A stretch of 64,000 bases of DNA from Pseudomonas sp. MM223 (GCA_947090765.1 OX352322.1:1321501-1385500); one strand, 5' to 3'. Shown: positions 19,989-32,580, counted from the first letter of the stretch. The notes: generated by a model from the letters alone, not told the origin. Translations and numbers: made by a program.

Positions 19989-19998
19989 GTTGAGCCAC

Positions 19999-20020
19999 AA
20001 GGGCGCCGAAAGGCGCCCTT
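19999..20020. terminator. Hairpin terminator after guaA
   Basis: AAGGGCGCC / GGCGCCCTT stem with a GAAA tetraloop. The T-run is weak (TTGTCGTCT), so it may work together with the convergent transcript of the toxin gene. Confidence 0.65.
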
Positions 20021-20043
20021 GTCGTCTCTGCGCCCAGCGCAGC

Positions 20044-22988
20044 TCAAGGGGTAACGTGGCGCATGCCGCGTAGCCTCAGGCGCATGTGCAGGTCGGCAAG
20101 GTGTTCGAAACGGCGCTCATGAATGGCCGGCCAGTCAGGCCGTTCGATGTAGAAATAGCGCCCGTCGCGCCGGATCAAGGTGCGCCGCAGGGTCGAGTCG
20201 CGGCTGCGGTTTATCAGGTACTCCTCGCCATTGGCCATTTCGATTGTGTAGTCGCCAGGGTGGACCAGCATGCGTTCCAGGTCTGGAGACAGCGAGCGCC
20301 TGGGCAATACGGCAGCTTGCAGGCGCAGGTCGCTCTTCAGGTGGCGGACTTTGCCCTCTGTGTCCGTGACATCTCTGCCCGGGTCAGTGCTGTAAACGTC
20401 CACACCGTTGATTGAGCGATCCTCAACACGCAGGCCAATTACACCCTCGCTTTCAGCCAGGCCCGTAACGCCATGGTAGTTATTGGCATGGCTGCTACCG
20501 ACCAGCGCAACCCATTTGCCCGGGCCGCGGGCAGCCTGATCAGCCTCGATGATGAGGTGGGCATAAAAGTTCATCATTTGTTGCCTGGTTACATCCGATA
20601 CCGGGGTTTCCCATACCTGCCGGTAGCTGGCCATGCAGTCGATGGCCTGGATGCGCACCCCGTTTTTCTGCGCCTCGATCAGTACTCGGCGGAAGGTATA
20701 GCGGCCGGCAGGATCGGTGCCGTGCCCAAAGTCCTGTTGCGTGACATAGTCATCAAGCGTTTTGGGCATCACGCCGCTGCGGTTGAACGCGTCCAGGTCC
20801 GCTTGCTGGAAGTCGGTGGTGTAGTGCTCCATGTACAGCGTCTTCACCTTCAACTTGCGCAGCTGGCGCATGTTGTCGATCAGCAATCGCTTGCTGCCAA
20901 GGCTGTTGTGCGCTTCGCCGATGACCAGGCCGTTGCTGTTCTCATAGACGCTTTGCAGGACGAATTTAGAGGTAGCGACTGGAGGTAGTTCAGGTATCTG
21001 CGGGCGTGCGGGCGGCTGTACCGTCGTCATGAACTCGTTGGCGTCGGCCGCTAATTGATCGCGCAGTTGCCGGAACTGTTTGATGGCGGCACGTCGTTCA
21101 GGTGCGTCCATAACTTCCCGCGCACCCGTTATCTCATGGTCTGAGACACCTTTCAGTGAAGGGCGCAGCTCGGCCGGTACCTCATAAGGTGTTTCAGCAA
21201 GCGCAGGTAAGTTGGCATTCGTTGATCGGCCCCAGACTTTCAGCCGTGCGAGCATGCCCCCTTTGAGGCCAAGGCGATCCACAGGTTGCCAATTGCCCTC
21301 AGCATCCAGGCGGATCGGTTGGCTCTGGTAGAAAGAGAACGGGTTTTCCGGGTTGACGATGGTCCAGGATTTCAGCTCGGGTACAAAGCGCACCTGGTAA
21401 GGCATCCCTTCGACGAGGGCATAGAAATGGCCACCTTGTGTGTAGATCCCTTCAAGCTCACCTGTACCAGCCTCGCCACTGAGCACGATGTTGGTTTCGA
21501 AGGGCAGCAGCAGCCCCAGCTTTGCGCAGGCTGGAAGGGGGTAGGTACCCAGGTTTTGATAGCGTCCGCCACTTCGTCGTCGCTTGCAGTTTCGCCGTCA
21601 GGGCCGGGCTCCTCTGGCTCTGTGGGGCGTTCCCCGGTTTCTGATTCCCCGCCTGCCTCTGCGGTTTCGCCCAACTCGGCAAGTGGCTTGCCCGGTGCGC
21701 TGAGCAGAAAGGTTGCATTGAACAAGGTTTCGATGGCGGCGAATATCGCGCCTGTAATGCCTGCCTTGCGTTCGCGGGTGGTGTGCCCATTTATCGCCTG
21801 GTCGATGTTCAGGCCTGTTTCGGCGATACCGGCGCCGACCAATGCCAAGGCTACCGGCCAGTCCACTGCCGCCATGGGGCCAAACACTTTCAGGCCTGCA
21901 TTCAGGTAACCGATCCACAGCTGTTTGCGCAGGTCGGCGTTGGCGTGCAGGGCAGTGTGTGCATCATCGAGCATCCGCTGGTGGGCTTTGTTGCGCAGCC
22001 AATCGAAGGCATCCTGGTCAAGCTGTTGGTCCAGGGTATTCAGGCCAGAAAAATCCTGCCTGCCCCAGCCGTGGTACAGCAGGTCGATCAAATGATTCAG
22101 CCCAACCTTGGTGTCGCCCTCGTCGCGATCATCAAGCGAGAAATGCGCCACGAAACGTGCCCGGTTGTCCGCATGATTGCAGTGGTTCAGCACCCAAAGG
22201 AAAAGTGCCTGCACATCCTGGAAGAAATACAGGCCCTCGATGTCGCCGGGCAAGTAGATCAACTGGCTACCATCGTTCATCTGCAGCCGCAGGATATCCG
22301 TCGCCACATGCCCACCGATGTCGAACGTGCACACACGCACGCCTGCGCCAGGCAATATTTTTTGTTGCAAACTTTTCAGTGTCGGCGGCCAGGGTGTATC
22401 GCCCGCCACGGCCTGTACGATGTCGTGGCCGTGACGGGCAAGCGCTGACTCGGCGTCCTTGGCGCAGGTTTCCAGAACTTTACTCAAGAAATTGGCTTTG
22501 GCCAGCGTGCGGAAGTTTTCCGAATGGTTCGACCAGAAGGATGCCAGCCGCGTCTTGAAATCAACGGCAAAATCAATCTTCCAGAAGTCCTCAAGCACAT
22601 CCTTGGGGTCAAGGCGCACTTCATTGTGCTCGTCGTAGGCATCCTTGCCGGGCCCATCGCTGTAGAAGCCGGCCAGGTAGCTGAGCAGGTCGGCGTTGTC
22701 CTGGTCGTGGACGTTGAAACGATGCATCACCAGTTGTGGCAGTGTCAGGGACTCATACGGTGGGTCCAGGTGCTGCCAGCCGTTGAAGGTCCGGGGGCTG
22801 CTGACGGCGGTATTGAAACGGTGCAGGTAGACCGTGTCGGGGTCGAGCCCTTGCAGGCCATGACGGTCAAGCAGTTGTTGTGCGGTTTCGCGCGCCAACT
22901 CGCGCATGTCTGGGCAATCTTCAGTGAGTTGCCTGGCAATTGCCTGCAGGGCCTGCTGTTCGCTCAAGGTTCGGGTAATGACGGGCAT
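20044..22988 (-). CDS. Large dermonecrotic/Tiki-like toxin (one-base frameshift as read)
   Basis: The gene runs from ATG 22988 (MPVITRTLSEQQ) to 20044. Two overlapping ORFs join if one T is restored in the T-run at 21521-21523 (GCG CAA AAG CTG on the coding strand), giving about 981 residues. The N-terminal ~500 residues look like the dermonecrotic-toxin region (DUF6543) common in Pseudomonas (LDPDTVYLHRF, SLTLPQLVM, FW..H..NFR..AK.NFL). A Gly/Ala/Leu-rich, possibly membrane-active stretch lies near 390-445, followed by an acidic linker. The C-terminal ~250 residues carry VIGEAHNS, TLYMEHYTTD and GVRIQAIDCMASYR, a pattern of Tiki/ChaN-like catalytic domains annotated as membrane-targeted effector toxins. 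No signal peptide, immunity gene or secretion partner is adjacent. Target and secretion route are unknown. Confidence 0.72.
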
Positions 22989-23184
22989 GATGTGCGTCCT
23001 GTCTGAAGGATTAACACCAGTCTCAAGCTGTCGAACGCCCTTGCAGCGGTGCATATTGCTTGCCCAATGGCAGGATAGTGGCGGCTTTCACTTAATATTT
23101 CCCATTTGCAGGTGTATCGTATTTGCCCTTCATCGCCAGCCCTGCTGGCAGGCTGATTGCGCAGAACACGAGGTACCCGCACCG

Positions 23185-24567
23185 ATGTCCTTCACCCGTC
23201 GACAAATGCTCAAGGGCCTCACCGGCCTGGTTGTGGTTGGCCTGGGCGCCGGTGGCGCGGCGCGTTACTGGCTGGGCAAGGTCGAAGACGACAACGCAGG
23301 TCACGATTACGAGCTGATTGCAGCGCCCCTGGACGTCGAGCTGGTACCGGGCTTCAAGACCGAAGCCTGGGCGTTCGGCCCGTCGGCGCCAGGCACCGAG
23401 TTACGTGTGCGTCAGGGCACCTGGTTGCGGGTGCGCTTCATCAACCACCTGCCGGTCGAGACCACCATTCACTGGCACGGCATACGCTTGCCACTGGAAA
23501 TGGACGGCGTGCCCTACGTCTCGCAACTGCCAGTCAAGCCGGGCGAGTACTTCGACTACAAGTTCCGCGTGCCGGACGCCGGCAGCTACTGGTACCACCC
23601 GCATGTCAGCAGCTCGGAAGAGCTTGGCCGTGGCCTGGTCGGCCCGCTTATCGTCGAGGAACGCGAGCCTACTGGGTTCCAGCATGAACGCACGTTGAGC
23701 CTGAAAAACTGGCACGTGGACGAGCAGGGCGCGTGGCTGCCCTTCAGCATCCCCCGTGAGGCAGCGCGTAACGGCACGGCCGGGCGCTTGATCACCATCA
23801 ATGGCCAGGCCGACTCGGTCACCGAGCTGCCGGCTGGCCAGGTGGTGCGGGTGCGCCTGCTGAACCTGGACAACACCTGGACCTATCGCATCAACCTCAA
23901 GGGCAACTGCGAGGCGAAAATCTATGCCCTCGACGGCAACCCGGTGACCCCGCGCCCATTGGAAGACGATTACTGGCTCGGCCCAGGCATGCGCATCTGC
24001 CTGGCCATCCGTATTCCCGAGGCGGGCGAAGAGATCTCCCTGCGCGACGGTTTCGTGCGCCTGGGTACCCTGCGTTCGGTGGCCAGCAACGGCGCACCGA
24101 GTGACTGGCCGCCAGCGCTGCCGCCCAACCCGATCGCCGAGCCAGACCTGGAGAATGCCGAAAAGCTCAACTTCAATTTCGAGTGGGCGGCCAACGTTAC
24201 TGTCACGCCAGACCCGGAAAAACCGTCGAGCATGTGGCAGATCAACGGCCAGGCCTGGGATATCACCGACAAGACGTGCGCCGACCGCCCCATCGCCACG
24301 TTGCAGAAGGGCAAGAGCTACATCTTCGAACTGAAGAACATGACCCAGTACCAGCACCCGATCCACCTGCATGGCATGAGCTTCAAGGTGATCGGCTCCA
24401 ATCGTCACGACATCAAGGAGCCGTGGTTCACCGATACCTACCTGCTGGGCAAGAACGAACGTGCGCAGGTAGCACTGGTGGCGGATAACCCAGGTACGTG
24501 GATGTTCCATTGTCACGTCATCGACCACATGGAAACCGGCCTGATGGCCGCGATTGCGGTGGTCTGA
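23185..24567 (+). CDS. Multicopper oxidase, Tat-exported
   Basis: The protein has 460 residues starting at ATG 23185. The N-terminus MSFTRRQMLKGL followed by a hydrophobic stretch is a twin-arginine signal, so it should be folded with copper before export to the periplasm. Copper ligands are present: HWHG (96-99), YHPH (137-140), HPIHLHG (type 1/3 region) and a C-terminal HCHVIDHMETGLM. This gives a laccase-like three-cupredoxin enzyme. The substrate (phenol, Cu(I) or another) is not shown. It overlaps tadA by one base (TGATG), so the two are co-translated. Confidence 0.9.
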   Translation: MSFTRRQMLKGLTGLVVVGLGAGGAARYWLGKVEDDNAGHDYELIAAPLDVELVPGFKTEAWAFGPSAPGTELRVRQGTWLRVRFINHLPVETTIHWHGIRLPLEMDGVPYVSQLPVKPGEYFDYKFRVPDAGSYWYHPHVSSSEELGRGLVGPLIVEEREPTGFQHERTLSLKNWHVDEQGAWLPFSIPREAARNGTAGRLITINGQADSVTELPAGQVVRVRLLNLDNTWTYRINLKGNCEAKIYALDGNPVTPRPLEDDYWLGPGMRICLAIRIPEAGEEISLRDGFVRLGTLRSVASNGAPSDWPPALPPNPIAEPDLENAEKLNFNFEWAANVTVTPDPEKPSSMWQINGQAWDITDKTCADRPIATLQKGKSYIFELKNMTQYQHPIHLHGMSFKVIGSNRHDIKEPWFTDTYLLGKNERAQVALVADNPGTWMFHCHVIDHMETGLMAAIAVV

Positions 24568-25046
24568 TGCGCCCGCAGATCATCGATCGCAGCCGCGATC
24601 AGGAATTCATGCGCCTGGCCCTGACCCTGGCCGCCGAGGGCGCGGCGCTGGGCGAGGTGCCGGTGGGGGCGGTGCTGGTGCAGCATGGGCAGGTGATCGG
24701 GCAGGGTTTCAACCGGCCGATCATCGACAGTGACCCCAGCGCACATGCCGAGATGGTGGCCATCCGCGCAGCGGCCAAATCTGCCAGCAATTACCGCCTG
24801 CCCGGTAGCACCCTGTACGTGACCCTGGAACCGTGCAGCATGTGTGCAGGGCTGATCGTGCATTCGCGGGTGATGCGCGTGGTGTTTGGCGCGCTGGAGC
24901 CCAAGGCGGGGATCGTGCAGAGCCAGGGGCAGTTCTTCGGGCAGGGGTTCCTGAACCACCGGGTGATGGTGGAGGGCGGGGTGCTGGCGGAGGAGTGCGG
25001 GCAGATCCTCAGCGACTTCTTCAAGGCCCGCCGGGCCAAGGCTTAA
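24567..25046 (+). CDS. tadA: tRNA-specific adenosine deaminase
   Basis: Deaminates A34 of tRNA-Arg(ACG) to inosine; essential in most bacteria. The protein has 159 residues with the cytidine-deaminase fold: HAE (HAEMVAIR, catalytic Glu, zinc His) and PCSMC (EPCSMCAG, two zinc Cys). I chose ATG 24567, which overlaps the oxidase stop as TGATG. Length is normal. It is convergent with mltF, 11 bases apart. Confidence 0.95.
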   Translation: MRPQIIDRSRDQEFMRLALTLAAEGAALGEVPVGAVLVQHGQVIGQGFNRPIIDSDPSAHAEMVAIRAAAKSASNYRLPGSTLYVTLEPCSMCAGLIVHSRVMRVVFGALEPKAGIVQSQGQFFGQGFLNHRVMVEGGVLAEECGQILSDFFKARRAKA

Positions 25047-25057
25047 CCTGCACCGGC

Positions 25058-26562
<1,505 letters not shown>

Positions 26563-26594
26563 TTAGCTTGTCTGGTAGCGCTTTATGTGCTGCA

Positions 26595-26691
26595 CCGGCC
26601 TCATCGCCGGCAAGCCAGCTCCCACAGGTACACCAGAGTTATAAGGGCGGTGTTGTACCTGTGGGAGCTGGCTTGCCGGCGATGAGGCCGG
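26595..26691. repeat. REP pair (CATCGCCGGCAAGCC family)
   Basis: Inverted copies beginning CCGGCCTCATCGCCGGCAAG and ending in its complement, within the divergent mltF/purL upstream region. Part of the loop (CAGGTACA / TGTACCTG) also pairs. Confidence 0.9.
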
Positions 26692-26765
26692 AACAGGCAA
26701 TACAGGGCAAATTTTCTGACCCGCAAGTCCGGTTACGCCGCCCGGCAGCCGTGGCTTAGAGCGGG

Positions 26766-26794
26766 TGCCGAAAGCCATCGAATTAGGCTAGAAT
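26766..26794 (+). promoter_or_regulatory. Possible purL promoter
   Basis: A -10-like TAGAAT (26789-26794) lies 42 bases before the purL ATG. A weak -35 (TGCCGA, 26766-26771) is at 17-base spacing. The same TAGAAT occurs upstream of purT (54949-54954). Confidence 0.4.
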
Positions 26795-26836
26795 GCACGG
26801 CCTCTAAGCACACCCCTTCCTGAGGCTGTCCCGACG

Positions 26837-29800
26837 ATGTTGATCCTGCGCGGCGCTCCTGCCCTTTCTGCCTTTCGCCACGGTAAATTACTCGAGCAAC
26901 TGAGCCAGAAAGTCCCCGCTGTTACTGGTTTGTATGCCGAATTCGCCCACTTCGCCGATGTCGACGGCGAGCTGACCGCCGACCAGCAGCAGGTGCTGGG
27001 CCGTCTGCTCAAGTACGGCCCGAGCGTGCCGGTACAGGAGCCGACCGGCCGCCTGTTCCTGGTCGTGCCGCGCCTGGGCACCATTTCGCCGTGGGCCAGC
27101 AAGGCCAGCGACATCGCCCACAACTGCGGCCTGCAGTCGATCCAGCGCCTGGAGCGCGGCATCGCCTACTACGTCGCCGGCACCCTGAGCGACGCTGACG
27201 CAGCCTTGATTGCCGCCGAACTGCATGACCGCATGACCCAGCGTGTGCTGGCCCAGCTGGAGCAGGCGTCCGACCTGTTCAGCCACGCCCAGCCCAAGCC
27301 GATGACCTCGGTGGACATCCTGGCCGGTGGCCGTGACGCCCTGGCCCAGGCCAACATCGACCTGGGCCTGGCCCTGGCCGAAGACGAGATCGACTACCTG
27401 GTCGCTGCCTTCCAGGGGCTCAAGCGCAACCCGAACGACATCGAACTGATGATGTTCGCCCAGGCCAACTCCGAGCACTGCCGCCACAAGATCTTCAACG
27501 CCAGTTGGGACATCGACGGCCAGGCTCAGGAAAAAAGCCTGTTCGGCATGATCAAGAACACCTACCAGATGCACAACGAAGGCGTGCTGTCCGCCTACAA
27601 GGACAACGCCTCGGTCATCGTCGGTAACGTGGCCGGCCGCTTCTTCCCGAACCCTGAAACCCGCCAGTACGGCGCGGTGCAGGAGCCGGTGCACATCCTC
27701 ATGAAGGTGGAAACCCACAACCACCCGACCGCCATCGCCCCGTTCTCTGGCGCCTCCACCGGCTCCGGTGGCGAAATCCGCGACGAAGGTGCGACCGGCC
27801 GTGGCGCCAAGCCCAAGGCGGGCCTGACCGGTTTCACCGTGTCCAACCTGCGCATTCCGGGCTTCGAACAGCCTTGGGAGCAGGCCTACGGCAAGCCTGA
27901 GCGTATCGTCGACGCCCTCGACATCATGATCGAAGGCCCTCTGGGTGGCGCGGCGTTCAACAACGAATTCGGTCGCCCGGCCCTGACCGGTTACTTCCGT
28001 ACCTTCGAGCAGGCCATCAACACCCCCCACGGTGAAGAAGTGCGCGGCTACCACAAGCCGATCATGCTGGCCGGTGGCATGGGCAACATCCGTGAAGACC
28101 ACGTGCAGAAGGGCGAGATCACCGTCGGCGCCAAGCTGATCGTGCTCGGCGGCCCGGCCATGCTGATCGGCCTGGGCGGCGGCGCCGCTTCGTCGGTGGC
28201 TACCGGTGCCAGCCGGCAGACCTGGACTTCGCTTCGGTACAGCGCGAAAACCCTGAAATGGAGCGCCGTTGCCAGGAGGTCATCGACCGCTGCTGGCAGC
28301 TGGGCGACAACAACCCGATCGCCTTCATCCACGACGTCGGCGCGGGCGGTATCTCCAACGCCTTCCCTGAGCTGGTCAACGACGGTGGCCGTGGTGGCCG
28401 CTTCGAGCTGCGTAACGTGCCCAATGACGAGCCGGGCATGGCCCCGCACGAAATCTGGAGCAACGAGTCGCAAGAGCGTTACGTGCTGGCTGTCAGCGCG
28501 GTCGATTTCGAGCGTTTCCAGGCCATCTGCGAGCGTGAGCGTTGCCCGTTTGCCGTGGTCGGCGAAGCGACTGAAGAGCCGCACCTGACTGTAAGCGACA
28601 GCCACTTCGGCAACACGCCTGTGGACATGCCGCTGGACGTGCTGCTGGGCAAGCCGCCGCGCATGCACCGTTCGGTTACCCGCGAGGCCGAGCTGGGCGA
28701 TGACTTCGACCCGAGCGAGCTGGACCTGGACACCGCCGTTCAGCGTGTACTGAACCACCCGGCCGTGGCCAGCAAGAGCTTCCTGATCACCATCGGCGAC
28801 CGCACCATCACCGGCCTGGTTGCCCGTGACCAGATGGTCGGCCCGTGGCAGGTACCGGTGGCCGACTGCGCCGTCACCGCCACCAGCTTCGACGTCTACA
28901 CCGGTGAAGCCATGGCCATGGGCGAGCGTACCCCGCTGGCGCTGCTGGATGCCCCGGCGTCCGGCCGCATGGCCATCGGCGAAACCCTGACCAACCTGGC
29001 CGCTTCGCGCATCGAGAAGCTGTCCGACATCAAGCTGTCGGCCAACTGGATGTCCGCTGCCGGCCACCCGGGTGAAGACGCCCGCCTGTACGACACCGTC
29101 AAGGCTGTCGGCATGGAGCTGTGCCCGGAGCTGGGCATTACCATTCCGGTCGGCAAAGACTCGATGTCGATGAAGACCAAGTGGAGCGATGAGGGCGGCG
29201 AGAAGAGCGTCACTTCGCCCATGTCGCTGATCATCACCGGCTTTGCCCCGGTCACCGACATCCGTAAAACCCTGACCCCGCAACTGCGCATGGACAAGGG
29301 CGAAACCGACCTGATCCTGATCGACCTGGGCCGCGGCAAAAACCGCATGGGCGCCTCGATCCTGGCCCAGACCTACGGCAAGATCGCGGCCCAGGCACCG
29401 GACGTCGACGACGCCGAAGACCTCAAGGCCTTCTTCGCCGTGATCCAGGGCCTGAATGCCGACGGCCACCTGCTGGCCTACCACGACCGTTCCGACGGCG
29501 GCTTGCTGACCACCGTGGTGGAAATGGCCTTCGCCGGCCACTGCGGCCTCGACCTGCAACTCGACCCGCTGACTGACAACCGCAAGGACGTGCCGGCCAT
29601 CCTCTTCAACGAAGAACTGGGTGCGGTCATCCAGGTTCGTCAGGATGCCACCCCGGACGTGCTGGCACAGTTCAGCGCAGCCGGCCTGGGCGAAGGTTGC
29701 GTGGCGGTGATCGGCAAGCCGGTCAACAACGCCGAAGTGTCCATCAGCCTGAACGGCGAAGTGTTGTTTGACGACGACCGTCGCATGCTGCAGCGCCAGT

Positions 29801-30735
29801 GGGCCGAGACCAGCTACCAGATCCAGCGCCTGCGCGACAACGCTGACTGTGCCGACCAGGAATTCGACCTGCTGCTTGAGGAAGACAACCCGGGCCTGTC
29901 GGTCAAGCTGGGCTTCGACGTCAACGACGACATCGCCGCGCCTTACATCAAGAAGGGCGTGCGCCCGCAAGTGGCCATCCTGCGTGAGCAGGGCGTCAAC
30001 GGCCAGGTCGAGATGGCAGCCGCCTTCGACCGCGCCGGCTTCGCCGCCATCGACGTGCACATGAGTGACATCCTCGCAGGCCGTGTCGACTTCGAGGCCT
30101 TCAAGGGCCTGGTCGCCTGCGGTGGCTTCTCGTACGGTGACGTGCTGGGTGCCGGTGAAGGCTGGGCCAAGTCGGCGCTGTTCAACGCCCGTGCCCGTGA
30201 TGCCTTCCAGGCCTTCTTCGAGCGTACCGACAGCTTCGCCCTGGGCGTGTGCAACGGTTGCCAGATGATGTCCAACCTGCACGAGCTGATCCCGGGCACC
30301 GAGTTCTGGCCGCACTTCGTGCGTAACCGCTCGGAGCAGTTCGAGGCACGTGTGGCCATGGTCGAAGTGCAGAAGTCCAACTCGATCTTCCTGCAGGGCA
30401 TGGCCGGTTCGCGCATGCCGATCGCCATCGCCCACGGCGAAGGCCATGCCGAGTTCGCCAACGAAGCGGCACTGCTGGAAGCCGACCTGTCCGGTTGCGT
30501 GGCCCTGCGCTACGTCGACAACCATGGCAAGGTCACCGAAGCCTACCCGGCCAACCCGAACGGCTCGCCGCGTGGTATCACCGGCCTGACCAGCCGCGAC
30601 GGCCGCGTGACCATCATGATGCCGCACCCGGAGCGTGTATTCCGCGCCGTGCAGAACTCCTGGCGCCCGGATGAGTGGCAGGAAGATGCCGCGCTGATGC
30701 GTATGTTCCGCAACGCGCGGGTGTGGGTGAACTAA
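26837..30735 (+). CDS. purL: Phosphoribosylformylglycinamidine synthase (one-base frameshift as read)
   Basis: Fourth step of purine synthesis (FGAR to FGAM, using glutamine). It is the large single-chain PurL: N-terminal PurS-like part, two AIRS-like ATP domains ([39 protein letters not shown]) and a C-terminal class I amidotransferase (catalytic Cys in [10 protein letters not shown], His/Glu in PHPER and nearby). The frame breaks near 28213: AGCCGGCAGAC where AGCTCGGCAGAC keeps the frame. Restoring one base gives 1299 residues, the normal length, with both halves fully conserved. Loss of purL would make a purine auxotroph, so a read error is likelier than a mutation. Confidence 0.93.
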
Positions 30736-30738
30736 GGC

Positions 30739-31050
30739 GTGTACAAGCTCGCCTTCTTCGTCCCCGCCAGCCATGTCGAAGTGGTCAAGGCCGCTGTGTT
30801 CGCCGCAGGTGGCGGGCGCATCGGTGACTATGACCACTGCGCCTGGCAAACCCTGGGCCAGGGCCAGTTTCGCCCGTTGGACGGCAGCCAGCCGTACCTC
30901 GGGCAAACCGGCCAGGTCGAGGTGGTGGAGGAGTGGAAGGTAGAGCTGGTGGTGGCTGACGACCTGATTGCCCAGGTCGTCGCAGCGCTGAAGCAAAGCC
31001 ACCCGTACGAGACGCCAGCTTATGAAGTCTGGCGGCTCGCCGAGTTCTAA
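30739..31050 (+). CDS. NIF3-like / YqfO-family small protein
   Basis: The protein has 103 residues starting at GTG 30739, three bases after purL. It matches the stand-alone YqfO/NIF3 insert domain (PII-like ferredoxin fold): YKLAFFVPASHVEVVKAAVF at the start, GRIGDYDHCAWQT, G-Q-G-x-F-R-P, and HPYETPAYEVW near the C-terminus. The molecular role of this family is not established. Its tight spacing suggests co-transcription with purL. Confidence 0.85.
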   Translation: MYKLAFFVPASHVEVVKAAVFAAGGGRIGDYDHCAWQTLGQGQFRPLDGSQPYLGQTGQVEVVEEWKVELVVADDLIAQVVAALKQSHPYETPAYEVWRLAEF

Positions 31051-31061
31051 AACCGCATCAA

Positions 31062-31152
31062 GGCCATCGCCGGCAAGCCAGCTCCCACAGGGATATCACC
31101 ATTTTCAGATCCTGTGATATCCCTGTGGGAGCTGGCTTGCCGGCGATAGGGC
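31062..31152. repeat. REP pair forming a long near-perfect palindrome
   Basis: Copies of the CATCGCCGGCAAGCC family in inverted orientation. The pairing continues past the REP core through GGGATATCAC / GTGATATCCC, giving about 34 paired bases around a ~14-base loop. It sits between the convergent NIF3-like gene and tatC, so it can act as a shared transcript end. Confidence 0.9.
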
Positions 31153-31156
31153 CCTG

Positions 31157-31915
31157 TCAGCCAGCCACAATCTCTTTGCCGGGCTCAGGCCGCTTCAACC
31201 AGGCACACGCCAGCAACCCCACCTCGAACAGTATCCACATCGGCACCGCCAGCATCGTCTGCGAAAACACATCCGGCGGCGTCAGGATCATCCCCACCAC
31301 AAAGCACCCGACGATCACGTAGGGCCTGCTGCGCCGCAAAGTGGCCACATCGGCCAACCCCACCCAGACCACGATGAACGTCGCCACCGGGATCTCGAAC
31401 GCCAGCCCGAACGCCAGGAACAGCGCCAGGATGAAGTCCAGGTACTGGCTGATGTCGGTCATCATCGCCACACCGTCCGGTGTCACGCTGGCAAAAAAGC
31501 CGAACATCATCGGGAACACCAGAAAGAACGCGAAGGCCATGCCGGCATAGAACAGCACGATGCTCGACACCAGCAGCGGCAGGGCAATGCGCCGCTCACG
31601 GCGGTACAGCCCCGGCGCCAGAAAACCCCAGGCCTGGTGTAGCAGCAGCGGCATGGCTACGAACAGCGCGCACATTGCGGTCAGCTTGAACGGCGTCAGA
31701 AACGGTGACGTGACGCTGGTGGCGATCATGCTCGCGCCTTCCGGCAAAAAGCGCCGCAGCGGCTCGGAAATGAGCGTGTACAGCGTCTGGGCGAAAGGGA
31801 ACAGGCCGGCGAACACCAGTGCCACCAGTGCCAGGCAACGCATCAGGCGTTTACGCAGGTCGCGCAGGTGTTCGGTCAGCGGCATGCTGGCCGCCGGGTC
31901 CATGGCACTACTCAT
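31157..31915 (-). CDS. tatC: Twin-arginine translocase subunit TatC
   Basis: Polytopic receptor of the Tat system that binds RR signal peptides. The protein has 252 residues with six predicted membrane helices. The N-terminus has [17 protein letters not shown], the conserved cytoplasmic signal-binding segment with the key Glu, and R-P-Y-V-I-V occurs in the later part. It overlaps tatB by 4 bases (ATGA). The set tatABC lies next to the T2SS and PhoX genes and corresponds to the P. putida tat-1 cluster, reported to be induced by phosphate limitation. Confidence 0.95.
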   Translation of the reverse strand: MSSAMDPAASMPLTEHLRDLRKRLMRCLALVALVFAGLFPFAQTLYTLISEPLRRFLPEGASMIATSVTSPFLTPFKLTAMCALFVAMPLLLHQAWGFLAPGLYRRERRIALPLLVSSIVLFYAGMAFAFFLVFPMMFGFFASVTPDGVAMMTDISQYLDFILALFLAFGLAFEIPVATFIVVWVGLADVATLRRSRPYVIVGCFVVGMILTPPDVFSQTMLAVPMWILFEVGLLACAWLKRPEPGKEIVAG

Positions 31916-32202
31916 GAGGCGTTTTCCTTGGGGACGGCGACCGTGGCGGCATCATTGGCCGGCTCTGCGTTCAGGCTGATACCTTGGCGGATCTCCTGTT
32001 CCAGGCGCTGCAACGGGGCGCTGTCGAGGTTGGGCAACTCGATCTCGCGTTCTACCTGCGTGCGCAAGGCGTGCATGGCCCGCCGCGCCTGGCCCAGGCC
32101 GCGGCCAAGCGTGCGTGCCGCCACCGGCAGGCGCTCCGGGCCCAGCACCAGCAGCGCGACGACGCCAACCAGCAGCAGCTCGCTGAAGCCTACCTCGAAC
32201 AT
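31912..32202 (-). CDS. tatB: Twin-arginine translocase subunit TatB
   Basis: The protein has 96 residues: one N-terminal membrane helix starting [20 protein letters not shown], then G-P-E-R-L-P, the TatB hallmark with Glu in the membrane segment, and an amphipathic helix. It pairs with TatC as the signal-peptide receptor. It overlaps tatC by 4 bases and abuts tatA (shared base 32202). Confidence 0.93.
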   Translation of the reverse strand: MFEVGFSELLLVGVVALLVLGPERLPVAARTLGRGLGQARRAMHALRTQVEREIELPNLDSAPLQRLEQEIRQGISLNAEPANDAATVAVPKENAS

Positions 32203-32435
32203 CAGGCCTGACGGTCCGCTTGAGGCTGCTGCGTGGCCTGGCCGGTCAGCGGAGCCTGTTGTTGAACTTGCGCCTGGCCAGGTGCGTTGGCGTCAGTGTC
32301 GCCGCCCATGGACTTGCGAAAACCCTGGATCGCCTCGCCAACGTCGCTACCCAGGCCCTTGAGGCGCTTGGTACCAAACAGCAAAAACACGATCAGCAGT
32401 ACGATCACCAGCTGCCAGATTCCAATGCCACCCAT
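32202..32435 (-). CDS. tatA: Twin-arginine translocase subunit TatA
   Basis: The protein has 77 residues starting at ATG 32435 (MGGIGIWQL). It has a single membrane helix, the F-G-T-K-R-L hinge and an amphipathic helix ([17 protein letters not shown]), then a Gln-rich tail. It oligomerises to form the Tat pore. It is the first gene of tatABC, divergent from gspK with a 145-base control region. Confidence 0.94.
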   Translation of the reverse strand: MGGIGIWQLVIVLLIVFLLFGTKRLKGLGSDVGEAIQGFRKSMGGDTDANAPGQAQVQQQAPLTGQATQQPQADRQA

Positions 32436-32488
32436 TGCGACCACTCCTGTAAGGTCATGAAAAGGAAGGGCAATCCTGCCTCGTGTAG

Positions 32489-32506
32489 ATGACGTGCGCA
32501 TGACGA
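32489..32506 (-). promoter_or_regulatory. Candidate Pho box upstream of tatABC
   Basis: On the minus strand two 7-mers, TCGTCAT and ACGTCAT, are spaced 11 bases start to start (7+4+7), the layout of a PhoB box (consensus CTGTCAT). Each matches 5 of 7. It lies 54 bases before the tatA ATG, a fit with the reported low-phosphate induction of the P. putida tat-1 genes. Confidence 0.45.
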
Positions 32507-32580
32507 ACGGGCATTGCCATCTACCTGCAACACGCCGCGTGTTGACTGGCGTTTTTATTGCGCGAGCGAGGCACGCACGG

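Noticed and set aside
28048..31002. A 984-codon open frame antisense to purL, and similar long antisense frames over leuA, guaB, guaA, ffh and zwf
   Set aside because: These lie opposite strongly conserved genes, have low-complexity composition and no recognisable domains. They are the usual result of GC-rich codon use.
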